NCBI RefSeq assembly: GCF_000218685.1
Contig: NW_006763291.1
Location: forward strand, 581,789-645,788
Direction: 5' to 3'
DNA: 64,000 nucleotides
Source of the DNA: Serpula lacrymans var. lacrymans S7.9
Lineage: Eukaryota; Basidiomycota; Agaricomycetes; Boletales; Serpulaceae
The notes beneath the pieces are model-generated. The model was not told the DNA's origin, searched no databases, and saw only the letters and a list, made by a program, of their open reading frames with translations. Shown piece after piece: positions 23,106-33,635 of the stretch. The translations under genes were made by a program, and so were the position numbers. Every line of letters begins with the position of its first letter. The first letter of the stretch is position 1.

Positions 23106-25669
23106 TAGAGGAACGATGCAACAAGGACTTGGGGTGGTAACGAAGACACGACGAAATAAAATATGCGTAATTTTATTCCTTTCTATTTCAGTACTACTGC
23201 TCGGTTTTATTATTCACACTGGTATATAGCAGCTCTAAGTTCTAGTTGGTACTGTACGACATTTATCAGCTTTCCGTAAATAATGTACGCATGCTCACAA
23301 TTTTCAAAGATAAGACAATGCACGACTGTGAGATCATTCTGCGACCATCTCATAGCTTCGGATTTCGACAGCGTTACGACGAGGTCCGCACGGCGAGAAA
23401 AGCGCGGTCCGAAAAGTATTAGAGTAGTTACATAAGGGAACGGTTGATAACTGACAATATGTAAGTGCGATAAGATCATCGTGATTGTCGTCATATAGGG
23501 GAAACTATGCTGCTCGCAAAGGCCAGGGTGAATATAGGAGATGCAAAATGGAGGACTTGAAGCTCATTTGCATCAGCATAAGTCGCGCTGTGCAATGTTC
23601 AAGCTCACATTTCTATCACGGTTGCAATCCAGACGTGTGTAGAAGACTTGACAGAACTTCCTGAAACCGCTAACGAAACAATGGCTGAAGCAACTGTTGG
23701 AGATGTCTTATCCGTAATCAATAGAAATAAAAGCCGTGGTGGCAAGTATCTGCATGCGGTGTGCTATCTGTCAACGACTGACAGGCGCTTTCTGCCGTAA
23801 ACGGAGCTCGCCGTGGCATAAATATGCGTGCCGCAGCGTGCGTATACTGTGGACTAGGTAGAGAGCTGATTGAACAGATAATGTAGGGCTTCGATGTCAA
23901 GATCACGGGGGCCACGTACTGTAAGTCTAGTCTTTTTTTAATTTTTGCTTTGACTCGCCGACACGTCAGCTATACAATTAAGGCATGACCACACCGTTGT
24001 AGGGATCATGTAAGCCATTGTGCGTGCAGGGCTGTGTAGAACTTCTAGTTTTACAGCAGGAAAAATGGCTATCTCGGACTCCAAAGAAATCACGGGGATC
24101 CGAATCACCATACTGTGATCCTTGGTCGGTCGGCGGAGCAGGTTACTAGTAGTCCATGGCAATGATGAGCTAAGCATAGCGAGTCTAAGAGGGTTGAGCA
24201 ATTACTTGGAACTGAATCGAGAGTACGAAGAATACCGATAATGTTGGGCCACTGTAGCTAGGTGATAGAGGTAGAATAAAGCCTTCGCTATATGCATGGT
24301 GACAGTCACCAGCCTGAGCCATCTTGAGGAATGATACAACGACACTGTCCGGAAAACTCCTCGGACTCTTTCTTGCGCGCACTTGGGCGCTTGAGCCCCG
24401 AGAGTCTGGAGTATACACAATAGACGTGAAGAACATTGATAGACTTCTGAGGACAAGTGTGCTGTGAATCCTTCCCGGTAGGCATGAGCTGAGCACTGGT
24501 GAGCTAGAGAACGCCGCTGACAGTGACATGCAGAGTACGTCCTGATAGCAGTGCCGCGGTATAAAGTCGGTAACTAGGTTAGGGTTGAGCCGGGACCCCA
24601 AGGATCTGTGTCTATGCCCGTCCATTTTCCACCTTCCTTTCGCATTCCATTTCATCATAGCTGCGCTATTCTTACTGAAACGCGATGTGTGCACACTGTT
24701 CTTCTGAGCATCTACCGCTTTGACGCGACTTTTCTGGTTTAGTTTCTCTCATAATATCGTTGGTTTGATGCTCACTGAAATTTTCTGATTTTCGCAGCTG
24801 CTTCGTGCGAAAGCTTGCCGGTCACTCTCATTAAATGGCCAAGTGTCCAGGAACGCTGCCATTCGCACATGTGCGGTAAGGCTCTATGAACCTTGAGTTG
24901 CTTGAACCCAATTCATGGGGATAACGATTTCCCGGGTCCTGGAAGTACGTCCTAATTTGAAGTTCTACGATTGGTAAGTCTTGTACTTGGCGCGTTGCTG
25001 ATCACTGGCAGGTCGTTGCCAATGCTCAGCTAATTGCATCGCTACAACGTCTTCCTCACTCTTCCACCTCGTCCCTCCACTTAACTCAAGCAGGCAGCCG
25101 TATCAATGCAACGCCCACATCGTTCATCGCATGTTACTTACGGGAACCTTTCTGTTCTATGCATCAACAGTCGTGCACACGCTTGGACCTACATGCCATC
25201 CTCCGTATCACATCGCACAGTTTGTCAGGCCGGGGTCACGCCGGCACCTTTCACAGTTATATTGTGTTCACTCCTTATTTCTACCTTCCTTTTTGGGCTC
25301 TCTGCTCTTCGGAAGTCTACAGCCTCGGCACACGCTTTGGTGACAGGAGCTGATGGCGATGAATTCACAGCCCTCCCCCGACTTCAACTTGTCTTCCGCC
25401 GCCATTCTCTATCGTGCGGTTCTATTTTGTGCTTCTGAGCACTGTGGCACTTGGCACGTACCAGTGAAAGGTCCGTATCAAAGCGTAAGCGGCGCACAAC
25501 TGTAATATGACGTTTATTTTTATAATATTTACATCCTACCCCGCAGTGAGTTAACCGTCAAAGCGTCAGAGGCAGTGGTAGGTGGCGTGTAGATTTTAAG
25601 GCTGGTTAAAATGACCAACTTCATCATCTACATACCACGCTCTCTTGTCTCCCGTCTTTCGTTAACTGC
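23106..25669. other. Long intergenic interval
   Basis: Several short reading frames exist on both strands (such as 24185-24694 minus and 25106-25438 plus), but none has a recognisable motif or a convincing exon chain. Nothing else supported. Confidence 0.45.
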
Positions 25670-27580
25670 ATGTCATCGTCTGAGGAGTAAGTGTTTGTGT
25701 TATTCTATTTCAAGTCCTATATTTATCTGTAGCAGCAACCGCGAACGGACCGATCAAGGTCATTCATCTTTCGGCTCGTCTGATTCTAGTGATCAGCAAG
25801 GCTCGTCTCAGCAACTGCCATGGTTGCATCAGCAACATCTAGCGTCCCCCCAGCTCCCATCGACTCCCATGTTGAGAAGTGCACCTTTGCCTGAGGCTAC
25901 GCCACACTTCCACGAGCATCTTCAAGACCCTGCTTTACAGCAGTATTGGGCTCAATTATCTAACCACCCGTATCCTTTGCCTCCATTGCATCAACAGGTG
26001 AGCTGTTTAGCAAGGACAGAATCGCGTCCATGTGTCTGATTGCATGGCAGGGTGGTATCTCTTCAGGCTTCCCCTATGACAGTTTCAGTTTCCCTGCCCA
26101 ACAGGCGGTTGACACAGGTAACTCAACGCATCAGCGTGATGCATACAATACGCCCCCTGGGTTTTCATCTTCCCTCGTCCATCCCGTCGACCACTCACAA
26201 CCAGTGTACTCCATGGTACAGTCCATGCATCGCCTCCAATCCCAATTTGTCTTACATTCCACTGTTCTAGCACCAAGAATTTACGCTTCAGACGCACCCG
26301 TACCCTGCTGGCTATCCGCCAAGTCTGCCTGTATCCACAGGCACTCACCTCTCTGGACAGCCGGACTTGGGAGATGTATCAGTACCAGACCCTGCTTTCG
26401 GTCGACTGAGCAATTTCGGAAGCAGAGAATATTTTGAATATCCTCTCGATATCACCTCCGATAGCCACATGTCGTCATCCAACTCCGTTATTTTGCGGTC
26501 CATGGGTGAAGACCGAGGCCCAGTTTCACAGCTTTCTCCGATTCGCGAGATAAGCCTCCGTTCACAATTCCCCCCCGTAGATGGCTTTCAATCAAGCCCC
26601 CGTGGCGCACCGTCGCAGAGACCCAGCCCCGTGATTTTTAGCTTGGGCAACGAGTATCCCCCGTATAGCCACCCGACCCCTGTGGCGTCAGTAGCGAGCG
26701 ACAGCCATTTAAATGCAGGTCCATTGTCTGTTAATCCTGCCCTATCGGGTAGTTCATCAGGTACGGCCAATAGGCCGTCATCGAGCTCTCCGACTACTAA
26801 GCGTGCTCCAGACCCGGATATTTTAGACGTTCAAGCCCAGGTTTGTAATTAGTTCATGTGTCACACGCCACGTAACTGATAACAATGTAGACTGGTCGAC
26901 GAGTGATTCCTCGATACGAAGGTTCTAGCGATGCTGGCACCAGCTACAATATGACTGCAGTGCCATCCAGTGCAGGATTTATTGGTCCTACTGTCCCACG
27001 TATGCCATATTCTTCGCGCGTATTTAGCACTACCTCTGGTGCGCAGGGTCCCATCCGGTTTTATTTTGCTGACCCACGGGAAAATGGAATCCCACTCCGC
27101 GCTGATTTCACGAGGCGAGCTGACAAGATGGAAGGACACGAAGTGCATGTCTTAAACGATGCATCCTCAAGTATCACTCTCCGTATAGATGTAATTCATT
27201 TCACGCCTCTCTGGCTTGAATCGAGATTTACCACCGTTTCACTAGTGGCCTGGATATGATGCTTGGTCACGACAGGTACGCTCGAAAAACTGGAGGAAGA
27301 AGCCTGGTCCTCTCACCCGCGTCGAGCTTGCGAGGAGAGTTGCTAGTGCGGTGCAGGAGTTCATTGAGGTTTATTCCCCTTTTAATATCGATGATTACTC
27401 TTTTAATCGTTTCTTTCTCAGGAAAAACAAGATGAGCCGGTTCCAGCCGCTCACGCGCGATGGAAAGTGGGTCCTGACGGCATCAGAGATACAGACCTTG
27501 TGCTGGTGGCATTGCATCAGGTTTCCAAGGGGAGCTGGCAGCCGGAAGTCCGGCTTAATCGACCCCTTGGTCTTCGCTGA
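25670..27580 (+). CDS. Conserved hypothetical protein with ordered C-terminal domain
   Basis: Seven exons (25670-25686, 25733-25997, 26051-26215, 26271-26840, 26891-27190, 27246-27368, 27422-27580) splice in phase to 532 aa. The N-terminal two thirds are Gln/Ser/Pro-rich and look disordered ('SSDQQGSSQQLPWLHQQH'). The C-terminal ~150 residues look folded: 'IRFYFADPRENGIPLRADF', 'EGHEVHVLND', 'WPGYDAWSRQV', 'LTRVELARRVASAVQEFIEE', 'DTDLVLVALHQVSKGSWQPE'. I recognise this C-terminal arrangement from uncharacterised agaricomycete proteins but know no function. Layout (low-complexity N-terminus, compact conserved C-terminus) would suit a nuclear regulator; that is a guess. The start gives a 17-nt first exon. 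Confidence 0.75.
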
Positions 27581-28218
27581 GAATATATCGTCTAACGTCT
27601 CATTCCGTGCCCCCGTCATGATTGTGTTTAAAACATTTAGCCCGCATCCTTACAACTCGAGTTCATACGCTTCCAACCCTCCGTTCATCTAATGATAGAG
27701 AAGATCACTCAGCATTGCAATCATCACTTTTCCATTCATCCATCCATCCAGCCAACTCGTTTTTGTTCTTTCAGTTAATATTATTTCTTGGCATAAAATA
27801 CTCGGCTATTTTATACTTTTTTCTTGGTCTCTAAGCATGTAGCATAATTTGTTCATATCACAATGAAAATTATATTTGAACCTCCAGCCATTTTCATGTG
27901 TTCGTGCTCTAGTTTTATTCCACACCACTTGGAGCATCTTGCTCCATAAATGTAAAAACTAGACATTTCCATATGTCGCTTCATTCCTACTAGTTGGGAT
28001 TCGGAAGGAAGGATCTTGACAATTGTGCTGATCACGTCGCGGAGTTAGAAACGCACACGCTGAGTGCAGTTGTCTCTCCGAACATTTCACTTGAAAACAT
28101 CGACGACAGTTTAGACCGAACCTCTGTAATCCTTGTGAAGGAACTACCACATAATAACCCACACCTTCAATCAAACGATATTATGTTAGAGAAGGAAGAA
28201 ACGGTCATCGCAGAAGAA
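27581..28218. other. Intergenic interval
   Basis: This holds the 3' flank of the upstream gene and the promoter of the QTRT2-like gene. The QTRT2 frame stays open upstream to about 27994, but its sequence there does not resemble the family. Confidence 0.4.
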
Positions 28219-30398
28219 ATGTCACAAATGCCTGCTTTTTCGTTTAGAGTATTACCTTCGAGTGCTCCGAGTCCGTTTGGACCACGAATTGGCAGGTTAA
28301 TCCTCAAGAGAGCTAACTCGTACGATGGGGGCGTTGAAACATTGTCGTCAACCGATGTCAGGCAAACCATCAGCCCTGACATCGACATTTCCACCCCTGG
28401 ATTTCTGGCGATGACCTCAAGAGGCGTTATCCCCCATCTATCACGCGATCACTGCATAGCAACTGATGCTGTTTCGTGGATTCATGTGCCTTTTGAAACT
28501 TTGTAAGTTTCTCTTTACATTCACATCGCATCAATTGCCCCTCCTGCCCTGCTCGTTCAGCTGGAGGCTCAAACACTGCATGTACTGATATGACAGTCTT
28601 GAACACAATCCACCTGTCCCTGTTCTTTACTCTGCCTCCAAATCAAAGTCAAGCATTCAGCCTCCTTTAACACCACTGCATGACTTCTTGGGGTATAGCC
28701 CTAGTAAACACATAGTCTCTACTTCCCTTCGGGATCCTTTCGATGATCGCGAGATGCCCCCAAATGGCGCGACTCACGTCGCCACTCATTGTATGCGTGG
28801 CGTACGCAAGGTACGTCTACTTTCTCCTATCCCTTCTGCTTGAGCGGTGGACCTCGCTGCTGATATGCAATCTTTCGTTCGTGTTTATCTTTCACGTCGT
28901 ATTTCATTCATTTGTTTAGGTGACACCTGCAGCTTGGCGTACTTATGTGCAAGCAATGCGTCCTGATATCGTTTTTGCACTCACGGACACCCCCTTCACG
29001 CCTCCACCGTATTCTCAGAAACGCATCACCAAGAGCATCGAGAGATCTACCGCTTGGTTGATGGATATCTTGCGCCCAATACAACAATGGGATACCCCTC
29101 AGCCAGCTTCCAAGTCCTCATCGAAGGCATTACCGTCCTCGACATCTACAGCGATTTTCTCTCCCAACGCTTCAAACCAGCGCTCGGGGCCTGACCATCC
29201 ATTCAACGTGTTCGTTACGATGGCCGGAGGGATAAGCATACCTGCGCGTGAAGCATTTTCGCATGCATTGGTGGAAATGCTATACGATAAAGACGCCGAG
29301 GCTGTCAAGCCTCTCACACGTCTTGATGATGGCGTGGCAGGATATGTTTTTGACTTGAGTCCACTGCGCGTAGCTCTCGTTGACAGTATAACACCCACTT
29401 TTACTCAAGGCTCGAACGGCGCGGACAAACCGAGTGAAGAACTTGAACAAAAAAAGGTCTCGATAGATCTCCTATCACCCCTTATGCACGCCTCCCTCGC
29501 CCCTCTTTCATCGGATAAACCACGTCTTGTCACCGCTGTCTCTTCGCCACACGAGATACTGCGACTTATAAGGGACGTCGGCGTAGATGTGTTCGATGCA
29601 AAATGGGCGCAACAAGCGGCAGATGTGGGCGTCGCACTCGACTTTCGGTTTCCAGTCTCCGACACACCACAACGTACTCATCTATTCACAAAAGTGCGTG
29701 ATGGAAATCAGATAGAGCCGACCTCGCTGAAAATCCGAGCGCGCGGGAAGCTCGATCTGGGACATAACTTGTACGATCGGGCGTATACTCGTAATTTCTC
29801 CAGGCTAGCGGAGAGTTTTTGCGATCGATCGAGCTCCACGACGTCTACGCTGCCCATTTGTTCATGCATAGCATGTTCCCCAACCGCTCCTGCCACGCAC
29901 ATCTCACATAGCATCATAGATGGCCAAGCATACGATGGATATACTATCGGTGCAAATTCGACATTGGTTAGCAAGATAGAGGTCGTGTTACCCCCTTATA
30001 CTCGCGCATATCTGCATCACCTATTGCATACACACGAGATGTCGGCGCACACATTACTGGCTGCCCACAATTTGACAGTGCTAGATGCGTTTTTTAGGGG
30101 TGTGCGAAAGGTCATTGGGAAGGACTCCGGTGGGGACATCACTGGCTCAGTTTCTGCCGATACCGGTGCAGTTTTTGCGCAAGAAGTCGAGCGCTTTGAG
30201 AAGACATACGACGAATCAACATCATTGCTGGACGAGGCAAGAGAAGACTGGCGAGACGTTGATCTTGCAAGAGGTAGAGGACGACTGGCTCGCGAGCGAG
30301 AAAAGGAGATGGAGAAAGAGGGGGATAAGCAGTTGGTTGAAAGTGCCCCCGAGCCCCTTGGTGATTTGCTTCAAAAAGAAGGGGTGGGGTGTGCGTGA
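28219..30398 (+). CDS. QTRT2: Queuine tRNA-ribosyltransferase accessory subunit 2
   Basis: Three exons (28219-28502, 28597-28810, 28920-30398) join in phase to 658 aa. The protein is the non-catalytic partner that, with the TGT catalytic subunit, puts queuine at position 34 of His, Asn, Asp and Tyr tRNAs. Visible family features: 'GPRIGRLIL', 'STPGFLAMTSRGVIPHLS', 'MRPDIVFALTDTPF', and a zinc site 'PICSCIACSPT' followed downstream by 'YLHHLLHTHEMSAHTLLAAHNL'. A charged Glu/Arg/Lys tail extends past the usual C-terminus. The ATG at 28219 (or 28228, also in frame) is chosen because homology begins just after it; the open frame upstream lacks homology. Presence implies scavenging of queuine, since fungi do not make it. 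Confidence 0.88.
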
Positions 30399-31016
30399 CG
30401 GGGCAATGCTATGCCGTGTTGAAACGAATGCGTTTACTGTATTTACTTTGTTCTCGAGTATTGCTGACCACTGGCGTCATAACGTCGTGCTTTGTGTTAG
30501 GTATATTTTATATGTACCACCGTAGTACTCATGCAGTATATCATTTTGATTCCGTTCAAAGTCTGGGTACAGCCACATCAGTAGATCTATCGGAAGTTTG
30601 CGGTCTACTGCATTGTGACCCAGTGGTGGAAGGGCCTTGGGTACCGCCGTTGGCACTATAGTGCCTTCGGCACATGGGCACCCCCGGACAACGATGACAA
30701 GGCCCAAGGTGCCTATGGCACCGAAAGATCCCGAGCAACTCTGGTCTCACCCTGCAGGACATTCGAGCAGCAGTGTCGACAGTTGCAGCTCAAAATAATG
30801 AGCATTCAGAGGCAAGGGTTTTGAAAGAGCAAAGAGGGCATATTTAGACAGACAGTGTGTATCTATATTACATGAAATATATAAGTTATATCCCAAAAAT
30901 CATGGTGCCGAAGTCAGCACAGACTCCTCAAAAGTGCCCATGTCCAAAGACTCGTCTAACTCACCAGGAGCATCCAGACTAACCAGATCATATAGCTTGA
31001 GTTCCTCATTTAAACC
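30399..31016. other. Intergenic interval with imperfect inverted repeat
   Basis: It holds the 3' flank of the QTRT2-like gene and the 3' flank of the hAT relic. A small inverted-repeat unit around 30632-30720 is described separately. Confidence 0.4.
30632..30723. repeat. Small inverted-repeat unit, possibly MITE-like
   Basis: A perfect 14-bp palindrome (GGCACTATAGTGCC, 30652-30665) sits between imperfect arms at 30632-30645 and 30700-30713. The right arm's 12-mer GCCCAAGGTGCC recurs in reverse complement at 45132-45143, next to a second shared GTGCCA block. Two loci sharing the same short arrangement suggest a dispersed non-autonomous element. It is too short to be sure. Confidence 0.35.
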
Positions 31017-31950
31017 TCATAGTGAAAACCTCTCCTCTACCTGTATCCAAGCTGTATCCTTGAAGTTGAATAGCTGAGAGATTGATACATGTATTTGTCC
31101 GAATGTCACAACCTCTGGGTCTTCATCTGCATCCAGACAGCCACGCAAGCCTATGATTATGTCGTCCATTGAGTTCCCGCATGTAGAAGATGGAGTATGT
31201 AGAGCTTCTGCCTCCGAGTTTGAATTGTCAGGTGGGTGACCTGGATTACTAGCAGGTTCAGCTTCGCCCGAAGTGAAGTCATTGGTTGACATTGAGAGTA
31301 TTTGGCGTTTGCGCAGCTTTTGTTTGAGTATCCCCAAGTGGACATGTTCATCACATAGGTGAAGTCAGAGCTCAGCAAGATCAGTCATTGATTTGATACT
31401 CATTCGAGAGCGAAGCCGGGTGAGGATAAGCCCAAAGGCACTGAAAAGTCTCTCGCAAGAGGCTGAGTTGGCTGAGACAGTGAGTTGATGTCTTGCAAGA
31501 CGTTCAAGAGGTGTTGGGAGTGGGTTGACTAAGTTGGTCATTGCAATGTAGATGCTCATTGGGTTGACAGACTTGTTCTGTCAAAGGGTAATTGAGTACA
31601 AAATTGTATTACAACAAGTAAATTTACTTACTTCGCTAGCTGCTAATGCAGTTTCACGCCGAATGTGATCTGGGAGCTTTCCATACCGGTCTTGGTTACT
31701 GAGATAACTCACAAGCTCACGGTAGAGCTGAATCGGGGCCTCTTCTTTGTAAAAGCGCATCCACAGCCGACTACAGAGCTCCCAGACTCCTGTTGCTGTC
31801 ATGAACTTGACACTGGAGCTGAATGGAGATGCCTTGTAGAGAGGATTAAGTATTACTGGAGCAATGAATATGTCTTGGTCTGATTTCTCGCAGCGTTTCT
31901 CGATGCTTTTCAGTGTTGCTCGCATGAGTGGGACACACTGCGGGCATTGG
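31017..31950 (-). pseudogene. hAT-family transposase fragment with in-frame stop
   Basis: The 5' part (31950-31637) encodes 'MRATLKSIEKRCEKSDQDIF' followed by 'IAPVILNPLYK', typical of the region before the hAT dimerisation domain. After an intron (GTAAGT donor, CAG acceptor near 31577) comes the dimerisation domain: 'VNPMSIYIAMTNLVNPLP', 'TVSANSASCERLFSAFGLIL'. The frame then meets a TGA at 31367-31365, between 'MTDLAEL' and 'LHLCDEHVHLG', and runs on in the same frame to 31017. The upstream catalytic half is missing. Read-through at a likely Arg codon (CGA to TGA) would restore continuity, suggesting deamination of a methylated CpG. A dead relic. Confidence 0.8.
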
Positions 31951-32340
31951 CTTATTTAAGCCCAGCTTATATCCTGAAAATACGGGAGTTCTGGGTTCTG
32001 ATTGGCTAGAAAAAGCTAGGAGCAACGGGGGGGGGTTTGGAGCTCGGAACAATAGGCCGGTGCCCGGATTGCACCCAAACTGCGACCAGAATAAAACGCC
32101 AGAGAACGGAACGAAGGCTCAGATCAAGAAATATGCGGTATTGAGGAAGACATAATCCTGGAGCCGAGGATGATTAATAGCGAGAAGTCAGAGAGTGATT
32201 CATTCAAAGGAGGGAGGTAAGCCGCCGATTGGATAGCAATGAAAAAAAGTAAGGTTAAGCATACGTTAACGACCGGTTATTGAACTCTATACAAGTAAAG
32301 CGTGCCTTCGATTGAGAGTGAGTGCTCGTCGGTGTGCGCC
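31951..32340. other. Unassigned sequence left of the assembly gap
   Basis: Contains a run of 9 G near 32028. No gene or identifiable repeat seen. Confidence 0.4.
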
Positions 32341-32440
32341 NNNNNNNNNNNNNNNNNNNNNNNNNNNNNNNNNNNNNNNNNNNNNNNNNNNNNNNNNNNN
32401 NNNNNNNNNNNNNNNNNNNNNNNNNNNNNNNNNNNNNNNN
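32341..32440. other. Assembly gap (100 N)
   Basis: One hundred undetermined bases in a repeat-rich region. The round number suggests a gap of unknown true size, so the left flank of the transposon island may be incomplete. Confidence 0.98.
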
Positions 32441-32709
32441 CGGGAAAATAAATGGGGTATGGATGAAATGGGAAAACCAAGAGACAAGTATATTATTCGG
32501 CAAAATTCAGGACTGGCGCCAGTAAAGTCGAGGGGAGCATACAAGGCCCGCAGTGACATCAGTTGGGTCGTTGGGAGTGTTCAAAATAGATGAAAATTTG
32601 GAAAATAATATTCCAAAGGTAATCAGGACTTGGTCAAGTCGACAATATGTTGCCTGAGTGATATTTGCTGCAAGTGCAAGTGGTTCAAGGTGTTTTTTAA
32701 TCCTATGGA
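32441..32709. other. Short flank between gap and 5' LTR
   Basis: No coding signal. The remainder of the opposite-strand element's LTR, expected here if the chromovirus had simply inserted into it, is not present. Confidence 0.4.
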
Positions 32710-32744
32710 TGTAAGGACCGTTTTACTATTTTCTTATCTTTGTT

Positions 32745-32915
32745 ATGTCTTGGTTCTCGAACGCTTTTCCCGTTACACCTCTGGCTCTAGGGCTAGAGGT
32801 ATCCTTTGCCATCTTACTTCTCATAGCCCTCACAGGCTTTCTTAACCATCGCTACCACTTTATATCACAGATCAGAGACTGGGCATCGCTCCCAGCTAGC
32901 CAGCACACTGGGTAG
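32745..32915 (+). CDS. LTR-encoded small membrane peptide (5' copy)
   Basis: A 56-aa ORF starting 36 nt into the LTR. It begins MSWFSNAFPVTPLALGLE, then has one hydrophobic span ('VSFAILLLIALTGFL') and a polar C-terminus. This copy lies upstream of the LTR promoter, so it would not be on the element's own genomic RNA; the 3' LTR copy would. A diverged version sits at the same offset in the neighbouring element. No match to a known family is recognised. Confidence 0.6.
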   Translation: MSWFSNAFPVTPLALGLEVSFAILLLIALTGFLNHRYHFISQIRDWASLPASQHTG

Positions 32916-33069
32916 GGACTGGTAGTAGGCATCTCGCCAACCAGCTCCAAGCCCCAGTAAAGCCTGGTAATACTAATAACGCCTTATCTAGAATCGTACC
33001 TCATCATGAGGATATGGTTCCTGACCACGCGTAACAATCTTCTATTATTAGTACAAGTCTCTCACCTGC

Positions 33070-33174
33070 TGATTAATCAAGTCAGAAGTCGTACGATAGT
33101 TACTCTCCCTTTTTCCTATTGGTTGATTAATTCCTCAGACCACTTTTCGTATATTCTCCTTTCGGTCTGAGGAA
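33070..33174 (+). promoter_or_regulatory. Nested inverted repeats upstream of LTR TATA box
   Basis: Two dyads lie just before the promoter: ATTAATCAA (33072-33080) pairs with TTGATTAAT (33123-33131), and TTCCTCAGACC (33131-33141) pairs perfectly with GGTCTGAGGAA (33164-33174). Both recur in the 3' LTR. They could bind dimeric regulators or form hairpins near the 3' end of the genomic RNA. Confidence 0.55.
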
Positions 33175-33186
33175 TGGACAGTTCTC

Positions 33187-33194
33187 TATATAAA
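33187..33194 (+). promoter_or_regulatory. LTR TATA box
   Basis: TATATAAA, about 35 bp upstream of the AGCTTTCTATT block that is predicted to be the RNA 5' end because it complements the primer site. Confidence 0.75.
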
Positions 33195-33221
33195 GACGTA
33201 CCTATTCATGTATAGCTCCTT

Positions 33222-33232
33222 AGCTTTCTATT
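33222..33232 (+). promoter_or_regulatory. Predicted RNA 5' end acting as self-primer
   Basis: AGCTTTCTATT is the exact reverse complement of 33406-33416, the sequence one base past the 5' LTR. In Tf1-type elements the first 11 nt of the transcript fold back onto the primer-binding site and prime minus-strand synthesis. Position relative to the TATA box fits. Confidence 0.65.
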
Positions 33233-33405
33233 ACTGAATTTACCCGCTTTACTCCTCAACAAGAACCGTTGAAGCTTACCTCTCAAAGTCCTCGACTCGC
33301 TATATTTCTAGCGTCTGTTGACCTCAAGCTCATTGGACCCTTACTCCCTGCAAGTGCAGAAGGAGATAGGTTTAGTTCTTGTTATAGTTTATCGTTGCCT
33401 CACAA

Positions 33406-33416
33406 AATAGAAAGCT
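33406..33416 (+). other. Primer-binding site for self-priming
   Basis: AATAGAAAGCT lies one base after the LTR terminus. It does not start with the TGG expected for a tRNA 3'-CCA primer, but pairs over 11 of 11 bases with the predicted RNA 5' end. This is the Tf1 arrangement. Confidence 0.7.
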
Positions 33417-33635
33417 CACTCTACAATCCGTTCACAGCGCACCATCTCGCTTGAACCCATTATAGCCCTAACCCACCTTTTCCTTCATCCCTCGGACGTG
33501 TTGTCATTCACCGTCCTCCTCCCCATCCAAAACAACCACTTGCCTTCTAGCTAAGCTAGCTAGTTGTCTTCTCCAACATTCCTACCCACCTCGAAGTAAT
33601 ACTCTTACTTGTTCTAGCTCAAGTCCTCACCCTAG

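Larger units (their letters stand above)
32710..33404 (+). repeat. 5' LTR of the chromovirus (695 bp)
   Basis: Runs from TGTAAGG to CCTCACA, near-perfect inverted ends with the standard TG...CA. It repeats at 40043-40734. It contains a 56-codon ORF, a pair of inverted repeats, a TATA box at 33187 and the predicted transcript start near 33222. U3 is therefore about 510 bp and R-U5 about 180 bp. Confidence 0.95.

Noticed and set aside
24185..24694. 169-codon minus frame
   Set aside because: No start context, splice pattern or family motif; composition unlike the coding exons nearby.
32255..32593. Open frames crossing the N block
   Set aside because: They exist only because undetermined bases are read as non-stop codons.
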